This document shows, in pieces, positions 39,923 through 46,900 of a stretch of 49,951 bases of DNA. The notes under the pieces are model-generated. The model was not told the DNA's origin and did not search any database. It saw nothing but the letters and a program-made list of their open reading frames with translations. The stretch comes from JAWVFN01 sp963696625 (GTDB lineage Bacteria; Actinomycetota; Thermoleophilia; Solirubrobacterales; 70-9): positions 1 to 49,951 of the forward strand of contig CAVOKZ010000012.1 in the NCBI GenBank assembly GCA_963696625.1, read 5' to 3'. Within the stretch, counting starts at the first letter, position 1. Each line of letters opens with the position of its first letter. Made by a program: the position numbers and the translations under genes.

Positions 39923-40393
39923 ATGGCTTCGGCCAGGCCGATCGAACTTGACGCCGCTGAGACCTACGCCGCGGCGGCCGCGCGGACGATCTCGGTGCGG
40001 ACCGAGGAGATGATCGAGCACTCCGACGGCGTCCTCGGCCTCGCCGACATCGAGCCGCTGCACGACATGAGGGTGGCGAGCCGCCGGCTGCGCGCCGCGC
40101 TCGAGGTCTTCGAGCCGTGCTTTCCGCGCAAGGAGCACCGCCGCGTGCTGCGCGAGGTGAGGCGGCTCGCCGACGCCCTGGGCGAGCGCCGCGACCGCGA
40201 CGTCACGATCAAGGCCGTGCGCGGCTTCAGCGCCGAGATGCCGAGCGCCGACCAGCCCGGCATCGACGCCCTCCTCGAGCGCCTGCGCGAGGAGCAGCAG
40301 CAGGCCAACGCCGAGCTCGAGCCGCTCGTCACCCGGGAGGCGCTGTCGGAGCTGCGGGGCCGTCTGGCGTCGCTGGCGGAGGCGGCGCGGTGA
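39923..40393 (+). CDS. CHAD-domain protein, N-terminal half
   Basis: The product is 156 aa. The first CHAD repeat is visible as IEPLHDMRVASRRLRAALEVFEPCF, then RRLADALGERRDRDVTIKAV. The second half of the domain, which normally follows in the same protein, is encoded by the next ORF; the two overlap as GTGA. CHAD domains are conserved-histidine helical bundles that bind polyphosphate. Position between ppx and ppk supports that function. A -10-like TATACG lies just upstream. Confidence 0.85.
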   Translation: MASARPIELDAAETYAAAAARTISVRTEEMIEHSDGVLGLADIEPLHDMRVASRRLRAALEVFEPCFPRKEHRRVLREVRRLADALGERRDRDVTIKAVRGFSAEMPSADQPGIDALLERLREEQQQANAELEPLVTREALSELRGRLASLAEAAR

Positions 40394-40971
40394 AGGCGCG
40401 CTCGGTCAAGAAGCTCGATCCGGGCGCCCGGCTCGACGAGAACGCTGCGCGCATCGTGCTCGTCCGGCTCGCCGAGGTAAGGGAGCTGGCGCCGAAGGCG
40501 CTGAAGCCGAAGGCAGCCCGAGCCCAGCACGACCTGCGGATCGCGGCGAAGCGCCTGCGCTACGTGCTCGAGGTGACCGGCTTCTGCTTCGGCAGGCCCG
40601 CCGACACCGCCCGGCGCCGCGCCCGCGATCTCCAGGACGTGCTCGGCGAGATCCACGACTGCGACGTGATGCTGCCGCGGGTGCTGACCCACGTCTCCGA
40701 GCTGCGGGCCGAGGACGCGGCGGTGCTCGCCGAGCGCGCCGCGGGGGCTCCGGACCTCGACCCGAAGCTGACCGCCGAGGCGCCCAACCGCACGGCCTAC
40801 CGCGGCCTCGAGGTGCTCGCCGTCAACCTCACGGCGCGGCGCCGGGTGCTGTTCGAGCACTTCGTCCACATCTGGAGCCAGCAGGAAGACCGGGGGACGT
40901 GGCTGCGGCTCGAGCGCACCGCGCGGGCTGTGCTCGAGCGTTCACCCGGGGTTCACCGCAGCCCGGCCTAG
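40390..40971 (+). CDS. CHAD-domain protein, C-terminal half
   Basis: The product is 193 aa from GTG 40390, overlapping the previous stop by four bases. It has the second CHAD repeat: AQHDLRIAAKRLRYVLEVTGFCF and LQDVLGEIHDCDVML, then a helical tail. Translation is probably coupled to the N-terminal half so that both chains form one polyphosphate-binding bundle. A frameshifted single gene is the alternative reading. Its last codons overlap a Pho-box-like repeat. Confidence 0.83.
   Translation: MKARSVKKLDPGARLDENAARIVLVRLAEVRELAPKALKPKAARAQHDLRIAAKRLRYVLEVTGFCFGRPADTARRRARDLQDVLGEIHDCDVMLPRVLTHVSELRAEDAAVLAERAAGAPDLDPKLTAEAPNRTAYRGLEVLAVNLTARRRVLFEHFVHIWSQQEDRGTWLRLERTARAVLERSPGVHRSPA
40940..40961 (+). 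promoter_or_regulatory. Two-unit Pho-box-like repeat before the mannosyltransferase
   Basis: GTTCACCCGGG followed directly by GTTCACCGCAG, close to the Streptomyces PhoP repeat consensus. It lies within the last codons of the CHAD gene and ends 30 bases before the GTG of the next gene. It could be chance in coding sequence. Confidence 0.45.
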
Positions 40972-40991
40972 CGCTGGCAGGATCGCCGCCC

Positions 40992-42284
40992 GTGACCGAT
41001 CGGGAGGCGACTGCGCTCGAGCTCGTAGGCGCGCCCGAAGTAGGGGCGGCCCGCCGGCTCGCGATCGCCGACGCCGTCTCCGCCTTCTGGGCCTCGCGCG
41101 CGATCGTCTGGATCGCCGGCCTCGTCGCGATCGCGATCTTCGGCGCCGCGCCCGAGACCTCGGCTCGGCTCGATCCGCTCTACCTGACGCTGCCGTTCGA
41201 CCGTTTCGGCGATCTGCTCGCGGCGCCGACGGCGCGCTTCGACTCGGCCTGGTATCTGGCGATCGCCGAACACGGCTACAACGTCGATGGCCGCCCGGCG
41301 TTCTTCCCGCTGTTCCCGATGCTGGTCGCCGCCGCCGGCGCGCTGACCGGCTCGCCGCTGCTCGCCGCGATCCTGATCTCCTCGGGGCTCGGGGTTCTCG
41401 CCCTCTACCTCCTGCACCGCCTGGTGATGCTCGACTTCGACGCCGTCGGCGCCCGCAACGCGGTGCGGATCGTCGCCTTTGGGCCCAGCGCCTTCGTGCT
41501 CTCGGCCGCCTACTCGGAGTCGCTCTTCCTGGTGCTCTCGATCGGGGCGGTCTACTCGGCGCGGCTCGGCCGCTGGGCTCCCGCGGGGCTGCTCGGGGCG
41601 CTCGCCGCGGGCACCCGCCCAACCGGGCTGCTGCTGCTCGTGCCGCTGCTCTTCATCTACCTCTACGGGCCCCGCGCCGACCGGCCCAGCCCCGGCATCG
41701 GCGCGATGCGCCGCCGCCACCGGCTCGCGCCCGACGTCCTCTGGCTGGCGCTGGTGCCGGCCGGGCTGCTCGCCTACCTCGCCTACCTCGGGATCCAGAC
41801 CGGCGACCCCCTGGCGGCGTTCACGGCGCAGAGCGACTGGGAGCGGATCTTCGCGCCGCTGGGGGCGATCCCGCTCGGGGCCTGGGCCGCGATCCGCGGG
41901 GTCTTCGAGCTCGTGCCCGGCGACTTTCTCCCGGGCGTCGCCGGTGTGACCACCGGAGAGTTCGCTCTGGCGCTGGCCCTGCGCGACATCATCGAGTTCG
42001 GGTTCCTCTGCCTCGGCGGCTGGCTCGTGGTCGAGGGCTGGCGGCGGCTGCCCCACGCCTACACGGTGTGGACGGTCGCCGCGCTGCTGCTGCCGCTCTC
42101 GGTGCCGGCGACCGATCAGCCGCTGATGTCGCTGCCGCGCTTCATGCTGGTCCTGTTCCCGCTGTGGATCGCGCTGGCGCTGTGGGCGCGCGAGCGCGAC
42201 CGGATGGGGACGGTGATCGGGGCGATGGTGCCGCTGCTGGTGGTCTGCACAGGGTTGTTCACGACGTGGTCGATGAGTCCCTGA
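40992..42284 (+). CDS. GT-C family (PIG-V-like) mannosyltransferase
   Basis: The product is 430 aa from GTG 40992 with about ten membrane segments. The GT-C-like active-site region is RFDSAWYLAIAEHGYNVDGRPAFFPLFPML, matching PIG-V-type mannosyltransferases that use polyprenyl-phosphate sugars outside the membrane. ARNAVRIVAFGPSAFVLSAAYSESLFL and AAGTRPTGLLLLVPLL are further family features. The acceptor is unknown. The 3' end overlaps the convergent GH31 gene by 26 bases. Confidence 0.85.
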   Translation: MTDREATALELVGAPEVGAARRLAIADAVSAFWASRAIVWIAGLVAIAIFGAAPETSARLDPLYLTLPFDRFGDLLAAPTARFDSAWYLAIAEHGYNVDGRPAFFPLFPMLVAAAGALTGSPLLAAILISSGLGVLALYLLHRLVMLDFDAVGARNAVRIVAFGPSAFVLSAAYSESLFLVLSIGAVYSARLGRWAPAGLLGALAAGTRPTGLLLLVPLLFIYLYGPRADRPSPGIGAMRRRHRLAPDVLWLALVPAGLLAYLAYLGIQTGDPLAAFTAQSDWERIFAPLGAIPLGAWAAIRGVFELVPGDFLPGVAGVTTGEFALALALRDIIEFGFLCLGGWLVVEGWRRLPHAYTVWTVAALLLPLSVPATDQPLMSLPRFMLVLFPLWIALALWARERDRMGTVIGAMVPLLVVCTGLFTTWSMSP

Positions 42285-44400
42285 AGCGGATCTCGCGCTC
42301 GGGGCCGGTGGCGGTCCACTCACCTCGATGCCAGCTGACGCGGGTGCCGTCGGGGAGGCGGGCGGCGGCGTGACCGAGCTTGGGCTCGCCCCAGAGCGTC
42401 GCCTCGAGCGGCCGCGAGCTGTCCTCCTCGCCGAGACCCCGGGCGACGGTCTCGGCCGGGTAGGTGAGCAGCAGCGAGCCCGAGCGGACCCAGAGTGGGA
42501 TCCGCTCGAGTGGTGCCTCGGCGTCGAGGAAGCGCCCGCCGTCGATCGGCTCACCGCTCCACCAGTCGATCCACTCGCCGCGGGGGAGATAGGCCTTGCG
42601 CGAGCGCGCGCCCTCGTCGAGCACCGGGGCAACCCACAGCGACGGGCCGAGGCCGAAACTGTCGCCGATCGACCAGCCTTCGGGGTCGGCCGGGTCGAGC
42701 AGGCACAGCGGCCGCATCGCCGGCAGGCCGCAGCGGGTGGCGGTCTGCGCGGCGCAGAGGATGTACGGCACGAGCCGCTCGTGGAGGAGAACCGCCTCGC
42801 GGTAGATCTCCAGTGTCTGCTCGTCGTAGGTCCAGGCCTCCTGCTGGAAGCGGCCGTGCGCCTGCATCAGCGGGGTCAGCGCTCCGAGCTGGGCCCAGCG
42901 CACGAGCAGCTCGGGGTGGCAGCGCTCCTGGAGGCGCTTGCCGAGGTAGCCGCCGACGTCGTGGCTGAGGTTCGAGAAACCGCTCGCCGCGGCGGTCAGC
43001 AGCGAGACGACCAGCGTCCTCATCGACCAGAAGTCGGAGGCCTGGTCGCCGCCCCAGAGCATGCCGACGGCCTGCTGGCCGGTCCAGCCGCTGCGGCCGA
43101 AGATCACGCCGCGGCCGGGGCCGTGGACCTCGTCGAGCGCCTCCTGCATCGTCTCGCGGTAGAGGCGGCCGTAGTCCCACGCCGCCTCGGCGCCGCTGCG
43201 GCCGTCGGCGAAGCGCGAGTCGGCGGGGAAGTAGTAGCCCTCGCCGTCGTCGGTCTTGACGCCCTCGACCCCGAGCTCGAACACGGGCTTCGCCAGCTCG
43301 CGCCACCAGCGGGCGGCGTCGGGCGAGGTGAAGTCGACCGGCGACCCGGTTCCCATCCACCACCGCCCGACATGGGGGTCGCCGCTCGCCGCATGCAGGA
43401 AGTGGCCGGCGGCGGCGCCCGGCGCATAGTTGGGAGCGGGCCGGCGGTGGAGCTCCTCCGAGGAGGCCTGCGGCGGGATCTGGCCGTCGCTCGAATCGAG
43501 GTTGACCCAGGGAGTGACCCAGACGACCGTCCGCACGCCGTCGTCGCGCATCGAGCGCACCATGCCCTCGGCGTCGGGGAACTGGTGGGGGTTGAAGCGC
43601 CAGGTGTTGTACTGCGTCTCCCAGGGCGAGTCGATGACGATCGCGTCGAGCGGGATCTGGTTGTCGCGGTAGCCGCGCCAGTCGTCGACGACGTCGTTCT
43701 GGTGCTCATAGACGTCGCGGCTCTTCCAGTGGCCGTAACCCCACTCGGGCAGCAGCCCCGGCATCCCGGTCAGCTCGAGGTAGCGGCGCAGGTTGGCGGC
43801 CGGGGAGGAGGAGGTGAAGACGTGGAGCCGCAGCGGCCCGGAGGCGGCGCGGACCGAGACCGAGGCGGCGTCGTCGCGGAGATCGAACTCGACGCCGGGG
43901 CCGCCGGTCTCGACCCAGAGTGCATAGCCCTCGCTGGAGATCAGCCAGGGGACCGGCGCGTAGTCGCCCTGGGGGATGCCGCCGTCCTCGAGCATCTCGG
44001 GTGGGCAGTCGGGCCCGGTGTAGCGGCGGTCGGCGCCGAGCTGAACGCGGCGGCCGCGCTGGTCGAAGGGCAGGCCGTGGCGGGCGCCGAGGCCGGTCAG
44101 CTTCTCGCCCTCCCGCAGACGCCAGCTGCCGCCGGCGCGCAGCGGGCCGGCGCCGGCATCGAGCTCGACCAAGAGGTGTCCGTGCTCGTGGACGTGGGCG
44201 GGCAGGTCGCCCTCGATCGTGACCACCGCCGCGGTCCGCTCCTCCTCGACCAGGACGCCCTCGGTGAGGGTGATCAGCTGGTCACGCTCGATCCCGTCGA
44301 CGGTCCAGAGCGTGAACTCCGGCAGCGCCTCGCGCAAACGTTCGGCGGCGGACGAACCGTCGTGCTCTCTCCTCGGGGTCATCGCCGGGCTTGCGGACAC
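42259..44400 (-). CDS. Glycoside hydrolase family 31 (alpha-glucosidase/alpha-xylosidase-like)
   Basis: The product is 713 aa from GTG 44400 (ATG 44382 is an alternative). An N-terminal beta domain is followed by the catalytic barrel: AIVIDSPWETQYNTWRFNP, the nucleophile Asp in GVEGVKTDDGEGYYF, the acid/base region GMLWGGDQASDFWSM and FSNLSHDVGGYLG. The KTDxGE form of the nucleophile motif resembles alpha-xylosidases such as YicI rather than WxDMNE glucosidases. No signal peptide is seen, so it is probably cytoplasmic. It is divergent from the Pho-boxed PHP-GT4 gene and may share its control region. Confidence 0.88.
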   Translation of the reverse strand: MSASPAMTPRREHDGSSAAERLREALPEFTLWTVDGIERDQLITLTEGVLVEEERTAAVVTIEGDLPAHVHEHGHLLVELDAGAGPLRAGGSWRLREGEKLTGLGARHGLPFDQRGRRVQLGADRRYTGPDCPPEMLEDGGIPQGDYAPVPWLISSEGYALWVETGGPGVEFDLRDDAASVSVRAASGPLRLHVFTSSSPAANLRRYLELTGMPGLLPEWGYGHWKSRDVYEHQNDVVDDWRGYRDNQIPLDAIVIDSPWETQYNTWRFNPHQFPDAEGMVRSMRDDGVRTVVWVTPWVNLDSSDGQIPPQASSEELHRRPAPNYAPGAAAGHFLHAASGDPHVGRWWMGTGSPVDFTSPDAARWWRELAKPVFELGVEGVKTDDGEGYYFPADSRFADGRSGAEAAWDYGRLYRETMQEALDEVHGPGRGVIFGRSGWTGQQAVGMLWGGDQASDFWSMRTLVVSLLTAAASGFSNLSHDVGGYLGKRLQERCHPELLVRWAQLGALTPLMQAHGRFQQEAWTYDEQTLEIYREAVLLHERLVPYILCAAQTATRCGLPAMRPLCLLDPADPEGWSIGDSFGLGPSLWVAPVLDEGARSRKAYLPRGEWIDWWSGEPIDGGRFLDAEAPLERIPLWVRSGSLLLTYPAETVARGLGEEDSSRPLEATLWGEPKLGHAAARLPDGTRVSWHRGEWTATGPEREIRFRDSSTTS

Positions 44401-44423
44401 CGCCGCAGTCTCGCAAGGGGGCG

Positions 44424-44467
44424 GTTCACGACCTCTTCACAGACCGTTACCTGAAACGTAACGGGCC
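44424..44467 (+). promoter_or_regulatory. Four-unit Pho-box array before the PHP-GT4 gene
   Basis: Contiguous 11-nt units GTTCACGACCT, CTTCACAGACC, GTTACCTGAAA, CGTAACGGGCC. This has the same layout as the arrays before the receiver-less regulator and pstS, closing with a GTAAC unit. It ends 60 bases before the ATG. Confidence 0.82.
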
Positions 44468-44526
44468 ACGCATGAATGCAGGGGATTCTTACCTCGATAA
44501 AAGAATCCAAAGAAAGGGGAACACCG

Positions 44527-46866
44527 ATGGGCCCCACGTTGATGAGCAGGTCAGACCTTCACTGTCATTCGACAGCCTCAGAGATCTCGAAGCTCGGAAT
44601 CCAGCGCAGCCTCGGCCTTCCGGAGTGCGCCACGCCGCCCGAAGAGGTCTATGAGCTCGCCAAGCGGCGCGGAATGGATTTCGTGACGATCACCGATCAC
44701 GACACGATCGACGGTTGTCTGGAGATCGCCGACCGGCCCGATGTCTTCGTCTCCGAAGAGGCGACGCTGTGGTTCAAGGGCGAGCCGCAGGCCGTGCACG
44801 TGCTCTGCCTCGGGATCACCCCCGACGACCACGAGTGGCTCCAGGCCCACAACAACGACGTCGAGGCGTGCGCGTCCTACATGCACACCAACGACATCAC
44901 CTGCTCGCTGGCCCATCCCTTCTACGCCGTCGAGGCGCCGCTGACCCCGGCGCACCGGCGCCGCCTCGCCCGCATGTTTCCGGTCTGGGAGACCCGCAAC
45001 GGCTCGCGCGCTCGCGAGCTCAACATGCCTGCCGCGATCTACATCGAGACCCACGGCGGCTCGGGCACCGGCGGCTCCGACGACCACGCCGGCGTCGACA
45101 TCGGGCGGACGTTCACCGAGACGCCGCCCGTTGCCACGCCGGAAGAGTTTCTGGCTCACGTTCGCCATGGCCGGGCCGAGGCCCACGGCGAGCAGGGCAG
45201 CGCCGCGAAGTGGGCGCACAGCGCCATGGCCCTCGCCACACGGGCGCTTCTCGCCGACGGGGAGACCCTGACGGGCGGCTCGCCGGACCCGGACGCGGTC
45301 CTGAAGATGGCCGAGCGGGTGATGAGCGAAGGCAACGTCCGCTCTGGCTCTGACAACCGCGACCTGGGACCAGCGGACGCCAAGGGCCTCCTCGGCGCAT
45401 ACCTTCAGGCCATGGGCCTGGATGGCTCGGGACGGAAGCTGATCGACCACATGCAGGATGACTCCTTCAGCCACGGCGAGATGTACCGCAAGGCGCGCGG
45501 CGTCCACGAGCGGCGGCTGCAGAAGGTCGTCGAGGACGCAGGCGAGAAGCTTGCCGCCGTCGAGGGCGAGGACGAGATCGCCGCCGGCGCCGCCGACATC
45601 GCCAAGGACCTGTTCGGCGCCGCCGTGCCCGCGATTCCCTACGCGCCGGCTGCCGCCTTCCTCGGCCGCGAGAAGCGGAAGCTCACCCCGCGCGAGCTCG
45701 AGCCGCGCCGGGTCGCGCTGATCGCCGACGCGATCGGCGGCATGCACGGCGTCACCCACACGATCGAGCGCATCCGCGAGCTCGGCGTCCCCGGCTTCGA
45801 GGTCGAGGTGGTCGGCACCGACCGCCACGTCGACCGCCGGCTGCCTGCCGTCGCCGAGATCGAGGTCCCGTTCTACGCCGGCCTCGAGGTCGGGATGCCG
45901 AGCCTGCCGGCGATCGTCGAGGTCCTCGCCGAGGGCCGCTTCGACCTCGTCCACCTGACCGCGCCGGGGCCGACCAACATCATGGCGGCGCTGATCGCGC
46001 GGATCATGGAGATGCCGGCGATCGGCAGCTACCACACCGAGCTCGGTGCCTATGCGGGCCTGCGCTCGGGGGCCGAAAGGCTGAAGCAGGGGGTCGACAT
46101 CGCGACCGCGATGTTCTACGGACAGTGCGAGCACGTGCTCTCTCCGAGCGTCGCCAGCGACTCCTCGCTGCGGCAGGTCGGAATCGGCGAGGAGAAGATC
46201 GGGCGCTGGGAGCGCGGGGTCGATGTCTCGCGCTTCGACCCGGCGCGTCGCGACGCCGACGCGTTCCCGGGCGAGGTCAAGGTCCTCTACGCCGGGCGGC
46301 TGACCAAGGAGAAGGGAGTCGACCTGCTCGCCGACGCCTTCCTCCGCGCCCGTCGCTTCGCCCCGCAGCTGCACCTGCTGCTGGCCGGGGGCGGCCCCGA
46401 AGAGGAGGAGCTGCGCGCCAAGCTCGGCGGGCACGCGACCTTCCTCGGCTGGCTCCACGGCGACGAGCTGCCCCGCGCCTACGCCTCGGCCGACATCTTC
46501 CTCTTCTGCAGCCGCACCGACACCTTCGGCCAGGTCGTGGTCGAGGCCGGCGCCAGCGGCCTGCCGGTCGTCGCGGTCGCCGAGGGCGGCCCGGCGAGCC
46601 TGGTGCGAAGCGGCGAGACGGGCCTGCTCTGTGAGCCCGACGCGGAGGAGATCGCCGGTGCCGTAGCCCGGCTCGCCTCGGCGCCCGCCTACCGCAAGCG
46701 CCTCGGCGCCGCCGGCCTCGAGGCCGCCCGCACCCGCACGTGGCAGCACGCGACGGCGCAGCTCGCCGCCGGCTACGGATCAGCGCTTGATCGGGCCGAG
46801 CTCGCCGAGCAGGAGCATGCCGCGCCGCGGCCGAGCTCGCCCCCGGTTCTGCAGCGCGTCGCCTAG
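44527..46866 (+). CDS. PHP-domain/GT4 glycosyltransferase fusion
   Basis: The product is 779 aa from ATG 44527, preceded by AAAGGGG. Residues 8-230 form a PHP metallohydrolase: SDLHCHSTASE, TITDHDTIDG, SLAHPFYAVE and GGSDDHAGVDIG. A helical linker with YAPAAAFLGREKRKL follows. Residues 393-760 are a GT4 glycosyltransferase: GGMHGVTHTIERIRE, GSYHTELGAY, VLYAGRLTKEKGVDLL and the donor motif FGQVVVEAGASGLPVVAV (E-x7-like). With Pho boxes upstream, a role in making non-phosphorus glycolipid or cell-wall glycan under phosphate shortage is plausible but inferred. Confidence 0.87.
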   Translation: MGPTLMSRSDLHCHSTASEISKLGIQRSLGLPECATPPEEVYELAKRRGMDFVTITDHDTIDGCLEIADRPDVFVSEEATLWFKGEPQAVHVLCLGITPDDHEWLQAHNNDVEACASYMHTNDITCSLAHPFYAVEAPLTPAHRRRLARMFPVWETRNGSRARELNMPAAIYIETHGGSGTGGSDDHAGVDIGRTFTETPPVATPEEFLAHVRHGRAEAHGEQGSAAKWAHSAMALATRALLADGETLTGGSPDPDAVLKMAERVMSEGNVRSGSDNRDLGPADAKGLLGAYLQAMGLDGSGRKLIDHMQDDSFSHGEMYRKARGVHERRLQKVVEDAGEKLAAVEGEDEIAAGAADIAKDLFGAAVPAIPYAPAAAFLGREKRKLTPRELEPRRVALIADAIGGMHGVTHTIERIRELGVPGFEVEVVGTDRHVDRRLPAVAEIEVPFYAGLEVGMPSLPAIVEVLAEGRFDLVHLTAPGPTNIMAALIARIMEMPAIGSYHTELGAYAGLRSGAERLKQGVDIATAMFYGQCEHVLSPSVASDSSLRQVGIGEEKIGRWERGVDVSRFDPARRDADAFPGEVKVLYAGRLTKEKGVDLLADAFLRARRFAPQLHLLLAGGGPEEEELRAKLGGHATFLGWLHGDELPRAYASADIFLFCSRTDTFGQVVVEAGASGLPVVAVAEGGPASLVRSGETGLLCEPDAEEIAGAVARLASAPAYRKRLGAAGLEAARTRTWQHATAQLAAGYGSALDRAELAEQEHAAPRPSSPPVLQRVA

Positions 46867-46900
46867 CCCCAGAGCGCCGGGTACGCGACACTGTGAGGGC

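Noticed and set aside
40968..42632. 554-residue minus-strand frame opposite the mannosyltransferase
   Set aside because: The opposite strand encodes a recognisable GT-C protein; this frame is low-complexity Arg/Glu/Gly-rich.
42328..44454. 708-residue plus-strand frame opposite the GH31 gene
   Set aside because: GH31 motifs are complete on the minus strand; the plus frame lacks any family feature.
44578..46749. 723-residue minus-strand frame opposite the PHP-GT4 gene
   Set aside because: The plus strand has all PHP and GT4 motifs plus a ribosome-binding site; this is a shadow.
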